From Prevotella sp. (lineage in GTDB: Bacteria > Bacteroidota > Bacteroidia > Bacteroidales > Bacteroidaceae): DNA of 64,000 nt. Positions 1 to 8,653 of the stretch are shown here, piece after piece. The translations under genes were made by a program, and so were the position numbers. Within the stretch, counting starts at the first letter, position 1, and the number at the start of each line of letters is the position of its first letter. The notes under the pieces were generated by a model. The model ran no database searches and had not been told where the DNA came from. It worked only from the letters and a program-made list of their open reading frames with translations. The stretch is from assembly GCA_022511075.1 (NCBI GenBank), contig JAFLSE010000009.1, positions 1 through 64,000 of the forward strand. The letters run 5' to 3'.

Positions 1-71
1 CGAACAGAGAAGTTAAGCCCGACTGCGCCGATGGTACTGCAATGCAATGTGGGAGAGTAGGAGGCCGCCTT
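1..71 (+). rRNA. rrf: 5S ribosomal RNA, 3' part
   Basis: The first bases carry the conserved 5S core (CGAACAGAGAAGTTAAGCCC) and the closing GGGAGAGTAGG...GCCGCC of Bacteroidota 5S rRNA. The 5' part lies outside the window, so this is the downstream end of an rRNA operon read on the plus strand. The exact 3' end is estimated from where the terminal stem should close; a T run follows at once. Confidence 0.93.
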
Positions 72-80
72 CTTTTTTTT
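72..80 (+). terminator. T run ending the rRNA operon
   Basis: Eight consecutive T residues directly follow the GC-rich 3' stem of the 5S gene. The 5S terminal helix plus the T run would act as an intrinsic terminator. No separate hairpin is visible. Confidence 0.5.
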
Positions 81-213
81 ACGATACCCAGGGAGTATGG
101 GTTTTGATTTTTTGGTGGAGTTTTCGGACGGGATAAGCAACGACGGAAACTGCACCAAAATTGTTGTATATAATAGATCTAATAAGTTGTATAAAGCTAA
201 ACCCTAAAAGATT

Positions 214-528
214 ATGAAACGTGAAGCTTTTAAAATGTTCTTGAAACCAGGTTTTGAGAAAGAGTATGAAAAAAGACATGCTGAAATATGGCCGGAGCTG
301 AAGAAGATGTTGTCGGATGGCGGAGTATATGACTATTCTATCTATTGGGATAAAGATACAAACATTCTCTTTGCTTGTCAAAAAACAAAAAAAGGAGAGT
401 CATCTCAGGATATGGGTGCAAATCCTATTGTGCAAAAATGGTGGGACTATATGGCTGACATCATGGAGGTAAATGCAGACAATTCGCCTGTCACAATACC
501 ATTGCCAGAAGTATTCCATATGGATTGA
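214..528 (+). CDS. rhaM: L-rhamnose mutarotase
   Basis: Interconverts the alpha and beta anomers of L-rhamnose in the cytoplasm, feeding rhamnose isomerase. The 104-residue length and ferredoxin-like layout match the RhaM/RhaU family: start MKREAFKMFLKPG, then YEKRHAEIWPEL, the YDYSIYWD strand, and the C-terminal W-WWDYM...PEVFHMD segment. It stands alone between the rRNA operon and a convergent pectinesterase, with no rhaBAD genes in the window. Rhamnose is abundant in pectin, so a role with the pectin enzymes nearby is plausible but inferred from position only. A shared terminator hairpin follows. Confidence 0.9.
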   Translation: MKREAFKMFLKPGFEKEYEKRHAEIWPELKKMLSDGGVYDYSIYWDKDTNILFACQKTKKGESSQDMGANPIVQKWWDYMADIMEVNADNSPVTIPLPEVFHMD

Positions 529-548
529 TTTTTAAGATAAACAAAAAT

Positions 549-585
549 AAAAGCGGTGTTTGTCCATTAAACAAACACCGCTTTT
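549..585. terminator. Bidirectional terminator between rhaM and the pectinesterase gene
   Basis: Perfect 15-bp inverted repeat (arms 549-563 and 571-585, 7-base loop) whose arms begin with AAAA and end with TTTT. It therefore gives a stem with a U run when read in either direction. It sits between the stop codons of two convergent genes. Confidence 0.9.
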
Positions 586-603
586 ATTGATATTTGAATT
601 TAT

Positions 604-1581
604 TTATTCTGCTTCAGGTATCCAACTGTCGTTGATGTTAAATACGTTTTGTATTGTGATGCTTGCAGCTTCCTTTTTTGTGAGTTGCTTGCTCCAAGCC
701 ACGCGGTTGGTGTTTTTGGTGCCTTCACCGCGATTGTTGTATTCCATATAGCGTGCGGTGTTCTCGCGCTCTTTTTGCCAGCAGTGCCAGCCTTCGGGGC
801 ATATATGCTTTCCGAGGTCGCAATTCATAAACAATGTATAACCATAGTCGCGCCACGGACGGCCAAGATATACATTGTCAACATCGTCGGCTGCGGTCAG
901 TCGGCAGTTGTTGAAAATATATCCGAATGGTTGGTTTTGTGGTGTTGATGCTGCCGTGATATATGAATTGGTACGGCTGTAAATCTCGCAGTCCTCAAAC
1001 CAGGCTATTGACGGTCCAAATATGAAGTCGGTAGTGCCTTCGATGAGACATCCTTTGAAAAACAAGCGTGTAGCAGCCCTGCCCGTGTATATTGTATCTT
1101 GATTTCCCAATATCCGGCAGTTTATAAACATCAGTTTGTCGCCTTCGGTATGCAGAGCAACCGCCTGTCCGAGTCTTGCTGCATTGTTCTCAATGGTTAT
1201 GTTCTTGAATGTAATCAGGTTACCTTCTACCTTTACGGTGTATGAGCGGAATGTACCCAAGTTATGGTCTGTGCCTTTCATATTTATGTTGGCGTGGTCG
1301 TCCCATGTTATTATGGTATTCTCCTTGCTCTCACCACATATCTCAATATTCTGCAACCATGAGGGAATGATAAGTTTCTCCTTGTATACTCCGTTCTTTA
1401 CATAGATTACCTTGTGATATTCCATAAAGGCACGGCAAACCTCGATAGCCTCGTCTATGGTGCGGAACTGTCCTGTACCGTCTCGTGAAACAACGATGGT
1501 ATCAGGATTATCAAAATTGGCTGCAGCCGAATTTAAGACCGCCATTATGACGAGAGCCATACATGTGATAAGTTTTTTCAT
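604..1581 (-). CDS. Pectinesterase (carbohydrate esterase family 8)
   Basis: Hydrolyses methyl esters of polygalacturonate, opening pectin to lyases and hydrolases. The 325-residue protein starts with a cleavable signal peptide (MKKLITCMALVIMAVLNSAAA), so it acts in the periplasm or outside. Family signatures are present in order: GQAVALHTEGD, GNQDTIY (catalytic Asp), DFIFG (second catalytic Asp), and LGRPWRDYG (substrate-binding Arg and Trp). The right-handed beta-helix fold is implied by the family. It lies 44 bases downstream of rel on the same strand, so it may be read from the rel/parA transcript; no good promoter was seen in that gap. Confidence 0.93.
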   Translation of the reverse strand: MKKLITCMALVIMAVLNSAAANFDNPDTIVVSRDGTGQFRTIDEAIEVCRAFMEYHKVIYVKNGVYKEKLIIPSWLQNIEICGESKENTIITWDDHANINMKGTDHNLGTFRSYTVKVEGNLITFKNITIENNAARLGQAVALHTEGDKLMFINCRILGNQDTIYTGRAATRLFFKGCLIEGTTDFIFGPSIAWFEDCEIYSRTNSYITAASTPQNQPFGYIFNNCRLTAADDVDNVYLGRPWRDYGYTLFMNCDLGKHICPEGWHCWQKERENTARYMEYNNRGEGTKNTNRVAWSKQLTKKEAASITIQNVFNINDSWIPEAE

Positions 1582-1625
1582 ATTGTAGTTTAGTTTTATT
1601 AATATAAATATGTTAAATATGTGTG

Positions 1626-3905
1626 TTAGTTCAATTGTATTACGCTTTCAATGCCTTGAACCTTTTTCAGGTTTTTCAAAATAGTCTGCAATCCGTTGCG
1701 GTCGTGTATGCGTAGCGACAATGATGCCTCGAAAATGCCGTCCTTGCTATCAATATGCAGGCTTGTGATATCAACGTTCAATTCGTTGCTCAATACCTCC
1801 ATTACATCGTGTAGCAGTCCCATGCGGTCGAGACCTTGCATCTGTATTGTACCTTCGAAGAATATACTACCGTGCATATCCCATTTTGCGTCAAGTATGC
1901 GATTGCCGTAACTTGTCTTCAGTTTCGATGCAACAGTACACGAACGTTTGTGAATCTCTATTCGGTTAGTGCTGTCGATAAAGCCGAGAATGTCGTCGCC
2001 AGGTATTGGGTGGCAGCAATGCATGAAACGGTATTGCCTTATATTGTCGTCGGTAATGATAATAGGCTTTTTCTTGTTGAAATCCTTTGTTACAACGAAA
2101 AGTTCCTCTTCTTTTTGCTCTTCCTGCTTTAGTGTCTTTTTGTTCTTTTTTAGGAAAGGCACATATTTTCTCCAGCCTTTTTTCCCGATGCCTTCGTTTT
2201 TGCCGTTGTTGAACAGTTTTTCAATGTCCTCTTCGCCAAGGATAATGGTTTTCTCTCCGAGTTGCCTGAAGAAATCATCACGGTTTTTTATGTCGTGCAA
2301 TGCCGCGAGCCTGTCAACAATAATGCTGCTGTATTCTATTTCGTTGTTTTTGAGGAAGGTATTGAGTGTTTTCTCGCCAATCTTTTGTATCTCCCTTATG
2401 TCGTGGCGCAGTATGGCTTGTATTTTAGCCTTTGCCTTTGCCGTATAGACGAAATTAATCCACGAGGGCTGCACGTGCTGTGCCTTTGCCGTGAGAATCT
2501 CCACTTGGTCGCCGCTTTGCAACTTGTGACTCAATGGTACAAGTTTATGGTTTACCTTTGCGCCAATGCAATGACTGCCGAGGAAAGTATGAATAGAGAA
2601 AGCAAAGTCGAGAGCCGTGCAGTTGGCAGGCATAATCTTTATTTCTCCCTTCGGTGTGAAAACGAAAATCTCGTTGGCAAACAAGTTAAGTTTTATTGCG
2701 TCGAGGAAATCCATCGCATCAGGCTGTGGGTCATCAAGAATTTCCTTAATAGTGTTGAGCCAGTCATTCAGTTCGTTTTCGTCCTCGGTAAACTCAACGT
2801 CTTCTCCGTCCTTGTATTTCCAGTGTGCGGCAAATCCCTGTTCCGCCACCTCGTCCATTCGGTCGCTTCTGATTTGTACCTCTATCCATCGTCCTTGCTT
2901 CGACATCAGCGTTACCTGCAGGGCTTGATATCCGTTTGCCTTTGGGTGATTGAGCCAGTCGCGCAATCGGTCGGGGTGACTTTGGTAAAGTTTTGTAAGT
3001 GCCACATAGATGTTGAAACACTCGTTTATTTCGTTCTCGCGATTTTGCGGAGTGAAGATTATGCGCACTGCGAGTATGTCGTATATCTCCTCGAAACTTA
3101 CGTGCTTGTTCTGCATCTTGTTCCAAATGGAGTAGGGGGTCTTTACCCTTTCCTTTATGGTGTATTGCAATCCCATCTTATTGAGCGACTGCTCTATGGG
3201 GCGTGTGAACGAGTCGAAAAGTTCGTGGCGCTTCTCCTCTGTGTCAGCAAGTTTCTTTACTATGCTGTTGTATGTCTCTGGATGTTCGTACTTGAAACTC
3301 AGGTTCTCCAGTTCGCTCTTAATCTTGTTCAGTCCGAGACGATTGGCAAGCGGAGCATAGATATACAAGGTCTCTCCTGCAATCTTATACTGCTTGTTGG
3401 GAGCCTGCGAAGCCAAAGTTCGCATATTGTGCAGACGGTCGCAAATCTTGATGAGTATCACCCTTATATCGTCGCTCATCGTCAGCAGCAGTTTCTTGAA
3501 GTTCTCTGCCTGTGCCGATGCCTTCTCGCCGAATATGCCACCGCTGATTTTTGTCAGTCCGTCTACAATCAGCGCGACCTTCTCGCCAAACATATTGCTG
3601 ATGTCGTCAACGGTGTAGTCGGTGTCTTCCACCACATCGTGAAGCAATGCTGCGCAGATGCTCGTACTGCCCAGCCCCACTTCTTCAGCGGCTATCTGCG
3701 CCACTGCTATTGGGTGCATGATATATGGCTCGCCCGACAACCTGCGGACACCCTTGTGTGCCTGCCGTGCAAAATTGAACGCCTTTGTTATGATATCCGT
3801 TTTCTTGCGGTGACGTGTTGCCAGATAAGTGTCCAAAAGATGCTGGAAGGCATCGTTCACCATTTTCTCGTCTGCGGCGTTGCGCATCATTTCGTCGTCA
3901 GCCAT
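1626..3905 (-). CDS. rel: Bifunctional (p)ppGpp synthetase/hydrolase (RelA/SpoT family)
   Basis: Makes and degrades the stringent-response alarmone (p)ppGpp. At 759 residues it has the full long-Rel layout: N-terminal HD hydrolase domain (YIMHPIAVAQ, LLHDVVEDT), synthetase domain (KTPYSIWNKM, YDILAVRII, EVQIRSDRMDE, GFAAHWKYK), TGS domain (EIFVFTPKGEI), helical linker, and a C-terminal ACT domain (GLLHDVMEVL). The HD motif is intact, so hydrolase activity is expected. The usual GYQSLH/YEALH motif reads GYQALQ here, a His to Gln change. It is followed 14 bases away by the upstream transglycosylase gene on the same strand, and is probably part of the parA-led transcript. Confidence 0.96.
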   Translation of the reverse strand: MADDEMMRNAADEKMVNDAFQHLLDTYLATRHRKKTDIITKAFNFARQAHKGVRRLSGEPYIMHPIAVAQIAAEEVGLGSTSICAALLHDVVEDTDYTVDDISNMFGEKVALIVDGLTKISGGIFGEKASAQAENFKKLLLTMSDDIRVILIKICDRLHNMRTLASQAPNKQYKIAGETLYIYAPLANRLGLNKIKSELENLSFKYEHPETYNSIVKKLADTEEKRHELFDSFTRPIEQSLNKMGLQYTIKERVKTPYSIWNKMQNKHVSFEEIYDILAVRIIFTPQNRENEINECFNIYVALTKLYQSHPDRLRDWLNHPKANGYQALQVTLMSKQGRWIEVQIRSDRMDEVAEQGFAAHWKYKDGEDVEFTEDENELNDWLNTIKEILDDPQPDAMDFLDAIKLNLFANEIFVFTPKGEIKIMPANCTALDFAFSIHTFLGSHCIGAKVNHKLVPLSHKLQSGDQVEILTAKAQHVQPSWINFVYTAKAKAKIQAILRHDIREIQKIGEKTLNTFLKNNEIEYSSIIVDRLAALHDIKNRDDFFRQLGEKTIILGEEDIEKLFNNGKNEGIGKKGWRKYVPFLKKNKKTLKQEEQKEEELFVVTKDFNKKKPIIITDDNIRQYRFMHCCHPIPGDDILGFIDSTNRIEIHKRSCTVASKLKTSYGNRILDAKWDMHGSIFFEGTIQMQGLDRMGLLHDVMEVLSNELNVDITSLHIDSKDGIFEASLSLRIHDRNGLQTILKNLKKVQGIESVIQLN

Positions 3906-3919
3906 AATCGTTGGATTTA

Positions 3920-5284
3920 TTATTTAACTTTCAGTTTCTTGCCGGCTTGGATATTGTTTCCCTTTATACCGTTCAACTTTTTCAGTTTGGCAACGGTAGT
4001 GCCGTGCTTGCGTGCTATCTCGGAAAGGGTCTGTCCCTGCTTTATTGTCACACTTTGTCCTCTGCTGCTGGTGCGGCTGCGCTTATTGCGTGCATTTTTG
4101 CTGTTGCGCACAGAAGTGCGTGTGTTGCGGCTGTATGAAGGAGTTTCTTCATTCACGGCGACAATGGCACGTTTCGTAAGTAGCTCGTCTGCACGATGCG
4201 AATAAATGGAGTCCTCCATATCTATGAACTTACCAACCTCGGTTATAGGCAACCTTATGCCCAACTCTTCGCTCTCGCCGGGTATTATGTCGTGGCGATA
4301 TTCCGGATTCAGCGCACGCAACTGCTCAATGTCAATATTACATATTTCTGCAACCTGCTGCAAGTGTACGTTTTTCTTCACTATCACTGTGTCAGTCTGC
4401 GATGGCAGACGTGTTGTCATTGGGCAGATATTGTGCTCGCCGTAATATGTCATCACGTAGTTTGCGGCGATAAACGCAGGCACATATCCACGTGTTTCTT
4501 TCGGCAGATAGGGGTATATTTTCCAGTAGTCCTTTTCACCGTTGGCACGATGTATTGCCTTGTTTATGGTGTTTGGACCGCAGTTGTATGCTGCGATGAC
4601 CAAATTCCAGTCGCCAAACACCTTATATAAATCACTCAGATAGTGGGCTGCGGCATACGATGCTTTGAGAGGGTCGCGTCGCTCGTCAACCAATGTGTTC
4701 ACTTTCAAATCATAGCGCTTTCCAGTTGCAAGCATAAACTGCCATAGTCCAGTTGCACCTACGCGCGACACCGCCGACGGGTTTAGTGCCGACTCTATTA
4801 TTGGTAGATATTTCAGTTCCAATGGAATGCCATACGCTTCAAGAGCCTCCTCGAATATCGGCATATAGAAATTTGACGCTCCAAGCATATAACTTACTGA
4901 ATGGCGCAAGCGTCCTGTATACCTGTCTATGAATTTCTGCACCACCTCGTTGTATGGCATTTCCATTACGGTGGGCATTCGCCTCAAACGCTCTATGTAA
5001 ACCTCCTTGTCGAATGTTGGGTTCATATCTATCATTTGGCAGTCGTTGTCTTCATATAGATATGTTTTCGACATATAGAGTGCCATAAGGCTGTCAAGGT
5101 CGTATGTCATCGCTTCGGGAAAATCTATTATCTCGTCGTTTCCTTCCTCGTCCTCTATCACGAATTCGTCTTCCTCCGGCACCTCGGCGGTGGCGTTGGT
5201 TGTTATCTCCGTTTGCGCCTGCACAATGCTGCTGCCGGCAAAAAATAATCCTATCGTAAATAATAAAAATCTTCTATACACCAT
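3920..5284 (-). CDS. mltD: Membrane-bound lytic murein transglycosylase with LysM (MltD-like)
   Basis: Cleaves the MurNAc-GlcNAc bond of peptidoglycan, forming 1,6-anhydroMurNAc ends. The 454 residues comprise a signal peptide (VYRRFLLFTIGLFFAGSSIVQA), an acidic linker, and an SLT catalytic domain. The SLT domain shows the Glu-containing IIESALNPSAVS, ATGLWQFM and AAYNCGPNTINKA. Two LysM-type binding regions follow: a degenerate one after the SLT domain and a clear one at the C-terminus (KQGQTLSEIARKHGTT). A basic Arg/Lys/Ser-rich linker joins them. It is co-directional with rel and with the DUF5683 and parB genes. Confidence 0.93.
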   Translation of the reverse strand: MVYRRFLLFTIGLFFAGSSIVQAQTEITTNATAEVPEEDEFVIEDEEGNDEIIDFPEAMTYDLDSLMALYMSKTYLYEDNDCQMIDMNPTFDKEVYIERLRRMPTVMEMPYNEVVQKFIDRYTGRLRHSVSYMLGASNFYMPIFEEALEAYGIPLELKYLPIIESALNPSAVSRVGATGLWQFMLATGKRYDLKVNTLVDERRDPLKASYAAAHYLSDLYKVFGDWNLVIAAYNCGPNTINKAIHRANGEKDYWKIYPYLPKETRGYVPAFIAANYVMTYYGEHNICPMTTRLPSQTDTVIVKKNVHLQQVAEICNIDIEQLRALNPEYRHDIIPGESEELGIRLPITEVGKFIDMEDSIYSHRADELLTKRAIVAVNEETPSYSRNTRTSVRNSKNARNKRSRTSSRGQSVTIKQGQTLSEIARKHGTTVAKLKKLNGIKGNNIQAGKKLKVK

Positions 5285-5306
5285 AATTGTTGTTTAATGT
5301 TTAATT

Positions 5307-6050
5307 TTAGAAATTCAGGCTGCATTGCAGTCCCACTGACGAGTTCTCCAAAGGATTGAAAGAACCGAGTGCATTTTGGTTTGGCATTATCGTGGGGCGC
5401 ACCTTCATGCTCAAATCCTTTGAAATGTCAAATTCCGACAATTCCGCATCTACGTATGCATCAACCACAGACAGGGCATAAACACCAATGAGGCAGAAAA
5501 AACTCATATCCCTCCAACGGCGGTATTTGTCCTTACGCTTTTTGAAAATCGTCTTGTATCGCTCTATGTTGGAGTCGTTTATCGTGTTGCCCAGGTGGAG
5601 GAACTTGTTGTAGCTCTGCGTGTTGGGGTCGCTGTCCATTATGTCAAGATATGCCTGCGAATAGTCCTTATACATCGTGTTGTTCCACGCCATGGCATAT
5701 AGACATCCCATAAATCCTCCGTATATCAACGGCAGTTTCCAGTATTTACGGTTATAAATCTGTCCGCCTCCCGGTATCACGAGCGCCATCCACAATGCCT
5801 TTTGCGGTTTTGGAGTCCAAACAGCCCAGTCGCGTGGCACTTTTACCACTATTACCGAGTCGTTGCCTGTCGCGTTTACGCTGTTTGCAACATTTACTGC
5901 CGTCTTTTCGCTGTCGGTTATTTTCGCTATCGTGTCTTGCGGCACATCGTCTTCAAGCAATACGGGCTCTTGTGCCCTTGCCATCGATTGTCCCATTAAA
6001 AACACGGCAAAGACAACCGTCAACCGCAATATGTAGACAGTTATCTTCAT
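5307..6050 (-). CDS. DUF5683-domain membrane protein
   Basis: 247-residue protein of unknown function. It begins with a signal-type hydrophobic segment. The conserved core runs from about residue 75 (WTPKPQKALWMALVIPGGGQIYNRKYWKLP) through two or more membrane segments (LIYGGFMGCLYAMAW, DMSFFCLIGVYALSVVDAYVDA). The PGxGQIYN motif is the DUF5683 hallmark. Its position just behind parB (2 bases apart) is a common Bacteroidota arrangement, suggesting an envelope-linked role coordinated with chromosome partition, though nothing in the sequence proves one. Confidence 0.85.
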   Translation of the reverse strand: MKITVYILRLTVVFAVFLMGQSMARAQEPVLLEDDVPQDTIAKITDSEKTAVNVANSVNATGNDSVIVVKVPRDWAVWTPKPQKALWMALVIPGGGQIYNRKYWKLPLIYGGFMGCLYAMAWNNTMYKDYSQAYLDIMDSDPNTQSYNKFLHLGNTINDSNIERYKTIFKKRKDKYRRWRDMSFFCLIGVYALSVVDAYVDAELSEFDISKDLSMKVRPTIMPNQNALGSFNPLENSSVGLQCSLNF

Positions 6051-6052
6051 TC

Positions 6053-6976
6053 TTATTTGTTTCCTGCGTCGAGCGCATTCATTATCTTCTCTAACTGCTC
6101 CTCGTTGTCAAAGGAAATGCTAATCTTGCCCTTGCCTTTCGGAGAGCAGGTCATCTGCACTTTCGTTCCGAAGAAATTCGTCAGACGGTCTTTAAGCAGG
6201 TTATACTCTTCAGGCAGTTTGCTTTGTGCCGCAATCTTCTTCTTGCTCGACTTTATGTCCTCGCCGCTGTTGAGCATTTGCACCAACTCCTCCACCTTGC
6301 GCACGGAGTAGTTGTTTTTCTGTATCTCGTGGAATATCCTAATCTGCATAGTCGGGCTGTCGAGTGCCAACAAAGCACGCGCGTGCCCCATGTCAATCTC
6401 CTTGTTCTTCAGTGCCATCTGCACAGGTGCAGGCAGTTTCAGCAGGCGTATGAAGTTGGTTACGGCAGTGCGGCTTTTGCCCACACGCTGTGATATCTTT
6501 TCCTGCGTCATTCCTGTTGTTTCAGCAAGATGCTGATATGCCAAGGCAATCTCTATTGCGTTCAGGTCCTCGCGCTGTATGTTCTCCACGAGAGCCATCT
6601 CCATCACGTCCTCGTCGTTTGCCGTGCGTATGTATGCCGGCATCGATGTAAGCCCTGCCAGTTGCGATGCCCTCCAACGGCGCTCACCTGCAATTATCTG
6701 GTAGTGCTCGCTGTCTATCTGTCGCAGCGTTATCGGCTGCACTATTCCTATTTCGGCAATGCTGTTTGCAAGTTCCTGCAATGCCTCTTGGTCAAATTCG
6801 CGGCGCGGCTGGTTTGGGTTTGGTGATATCTGGCTTATGGCAACCTCGTTGATGCTCGAAGAGCCTTGTGTCCTTACCTCGCCCGAATCAATGAGCGCGT
6901 CAACGCCCCTTCCTATGCCTATGTCGTCAAGTCCTCGTCCGAGTACGTTTCCTGTGTATTTCTTTCTTACTGCCAT
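6053..6976 (-). CDS. parB: Chromosome-partitioning protein ParB
   Basis: Binds parS sites near the origin and loads ParA/SMC; the ParB domain is a CTP-dependent DNA clamp. The 307 residues show the N-terminal ParB/Srx domain (ISPNPNQPRREFD, GIVQPITLR, IIAGERRWRAS), the ENIQREDLNAIE helix, the HTH domain (MTQEKISQRVGKSRTAVTNF) and a basic C-terminal dimerisation region. GERRWRA is the CTP-binding arginine patch. It lies 12 bases downstream of parA. I found no obvious parS palindrome in the window. Confidence 0.96.
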   Translation of the reverse strand: MAVRKKYTGNVLGRGLDDIGIGRGVDALIDSGEVRTQGSSSINEVAISQISPNPNQPRREFDQEALQELANSIAEIGIVQPITLRQIDSEHYQIIAGERRWRASQLAGLTSMPAYIRTANDEDVMEMALVENIQREDLNAIEIALAYQHLAETTGMTQEKISQRVGKSRTAVTNFIRLLKLPAPVQMALKNKEIDMGHARALLALDSPTMQIRIFHEIQKNNYSVRKVEELVQMLNSGEDIKSSKKKIAAQSKLPEEYNLLKDRLTNFFGTKVQMTCSPKGKGKISISFDNEEQLEKIMNALDAGNK

Positions 6977-6988
6977 CTTCCTTGCCCG

Positions 6989-7753
6989 TTAGTTGTTCCT
7001 GTTAATTATTTCCTTTGCCAATGCAAGGTAGTTCTTTGAGCCTGCCGAGTCTGCGTCGTATAGAATCACGGGCAGTCCGTGGCTTGGACTTTCGCTCAGT
7101 TTCACGTTGCGCTGTATCACGCTCTTGAACACTAATTCCTGGAAATGACGCTTCACCTCGTCGTAAATTTGGTTTGCGAGTTTGAGGCGTGAGTCGTACA
7201 TCGTGAGCAGGAAGCCCTCTATCTCGAGTTTCGGATTCAACTTTGTCTTGATTATCTTGATTGTGTTCAGCAGTTTCGTTATTCCTTCCAGCGCAAAGAA
7301 CTCGCACTGCACAGGGATTATCACCGAGTCGCATGCCGTCAGCGAGTTCACCGTGATGAGTCCGAGCGACGGGCTGCAGTCAATGATTATGTAGTCATAT
7401 TCATTGCGTATGGGGTCGAGCAGTTTTTTCATTATGTGCTCGCGGTGTTCAAGGTTGAGCATTTCTATTTCCGCACCGACAAGGTCGATGTGGCTTGGCA
7501 CAATCTCCAATCCGTCGATGTCGGTGGTGTAGATAGCCTCCCTCACGTCGGTCTTGTTGATAATGCACTCGTATAGCGAATATTCCACTTCCTTTATGTC
7601 CACGCCCAAGCCGCTTGATGCGTTTGCCTGCGGGTCAGCATCTATCACAAGGACTGTCTTTTCTAATGTCGCAAGCGATGCGGCAAGGTTTATGGCGGTG
7701 GTAGTCTTTCCCACGCCGCCTTTTTGGTTTGCTATTGCTATTACTTTTGCCAT
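6989..7753 (-). CDS. parA: Chromosome-partitioning ATPase ParA (Soj family)
   Basis: ATP-dependent partner of ParB that positions origins on the nucleoid. The 254 residues carry the deviant Walker A motif KGGVGKTTTAINLA at the N-terminus, Walker A' (VIDADPQANASSGLG), and Walker B (YIIIDCSPSLG). It has no N-terminal HTH, so it is the chromosomal Soj type. As first gene of the minus-strand run parA-parB-DUF5683-mltD-rel, it has a TATCTTTGC -7 box about 46 bases upstream (7799-7806), back to back with the surE promoter. Confidence 0.97.
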   Translation of the reverse strand: MAKVIAIANQKGGVGKTTTAINLAASLATLEKTVLVIDADPQANASSGLGVDIKEVEYSLYECIINKTDVREAIYTTDIDGLEIVPSHIDLVGAEIEMLNLEHREHIMKKLLDPIRNEYDYIIIDCSPSLGLITVNSLTACDSVIIPVQCEFFALEGITKLLNTIKIIKTKLNPKLEIEGFLLTMYDSRLKLANQIYDEVKRHFQELVFKSVIQRNVKLSESPSHGLPVILYDADSAGSKNYLALAKEIINRNN

Positions 7754-7798
7754 GAGATTAATCCTGCAAAATTATGTTCTTAATATCCAATTACGCTG

Positions 7799-7806
7799 CA
7801 AAGATA
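7799..7806 (-). promoter_or_regulatory. Candidate -7 box of the parA operon
   Basis: Reads TATCTTTG (followed by CAGC) on the minus strand, a full match to the Bacteroidota TAnnTTTG box. No good TTTG -33 box is present at the usual distance, so this is only partly supported. Confidence 0.45.
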
Positions 7807-7848
7807 CACATTTTATATGAGAAAACGTTATATTTAATTTTTTTTTCG

Positions 7849-7856
7849 TATTTTTG
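7849..7856 (+). promoter_or_regulatory. Candidate -7 box of surE-lpxB
   Basis: TATTTTTG followed by C, ending 13 bases before the surE ATG, in a T-rich stretch. It fits TAnnTTTG but lacks a clear TTTG at the -33 position. A start site a few bases downstream would give a very short leader. Confidence 0.45.
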
Positions 7857-7869
7857 CACCTGAAAATTA

Positions 7870-8649
7870 ATGAAAATCATGCAAAACGACAGACCTTTGA
7901 TACTCATTTCCAACGACGACGGCTTCAGGGCGAAAGGAATAAACTGCCTCATTGACATGCTCCGTCCGTTGGGCGACTTGATAGTGTGCGCCCCCGAAGG
8001 AGCTCGCAGCGGCTATTCGTGTGCCTTTTCCGCCATGTCGCCACTGTTCCTAAAACAAGTGCGCAAGGAGGAAGGACTGCAGGTGTGGTCGTGTAGCGGA
8101 ACGCCGATTGACTGCGTGAAATTGGCTTACAGCGAATTGTGTACCGAGCGTCTGCCAGACCTCATAGTGAGTGGCATAAACCACGGCGATAATGCATCCG
8201 TCAACAGTCGCTATTCAGGCACTATGGGTGCCGTGTTCGAAGGTGCGATGAAGCGCATTCCCTCGGTGGCGTTCTCGCTTTGCCGCTATGAGGAAGATGC
8301 CGATTTCAGCCCAATGGTAGAAATAGTGCAGAGCATCGTCAAAAAGGTGATGAAAGAAGGTTTGCCCGATGGCGTGTGCCTCAATGTTAACTGTCCTGCC
8401 AATCCTCCCTACAAAGGCATAAAGATATGCCGTATGGCTATGGGCGACTGGGAAAACGAGGTTGTTCGTGCACGACATGAAAGGGGGTTCGATTACTTCT
8501 GGCTCGTGGGCAACTACAACTGCTATGAGCCCGATGCCGAAGATACCGACCGCTGGGCATTGGAACACGGATATGTGGCTATAACGCCGTCGAAGGTGGA
8601 CATCACGAGTTTCGAGGCAATAGACATAATGAAGTCGTGGAACTTATAG
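7870..8649 (+). CDS. surE: 5'/3'-nucleotidase SurE
   Basis: Metal-dependent phosphatase acting on nucleoside monophosphates. The 259 residues begin with LILISNDDGFRAKGI (the metal-binding Asp-Asp), followed by APEGARSGYSCAFS, CSGTPIDCVKLA and SGINHGDNASVNSRYSGTMGA, all family signatures. A second ATG three codons downstream (7879) could also be the start. lpxB begins 4 bases after the stop, a common Bacteroidota pairing. Confidence 0.95.
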   Translation: MKIMQNDRPLILISNDDGFRAKGINCLIDMLRPLGDLIVCAPEGARSGYSCAFSAMSPLFLKQVRKEEGLQVWSCSGTPIDCVKLAYSELCTERLPDLIVSGINHGDNASVNSRYSGTMGAVFEGAMKRIPSVAFSLCRYEEDADFSPMVEIVQSIVKKVMKEGLPDGVCLNVNCPANPPYKGIKICRMAMGDWENEVVRARHERGFDYFWLVGNYNCYEPDAEDTDRWALEHGYVAITPSKVDITSFEAIDIMKSWNL

Positions 8650-8653
8650 GCGT

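Noticed and set aside
2262..4205. Long plus-strand open frame (647 codons) opposite rel and mltD
   Set aside because: Its translation is rich in Cys, Val and Leu with no family pattern, and it lies entirely opposite two well-recognised genes. It is a shadow of their codon bias.
6053..7860. parS site near parAB
   Set aside because: I looked for a TGTTTCACGTGAAACA-like palindrome around parA and parB and saw none. parS sites may lie outside the window.
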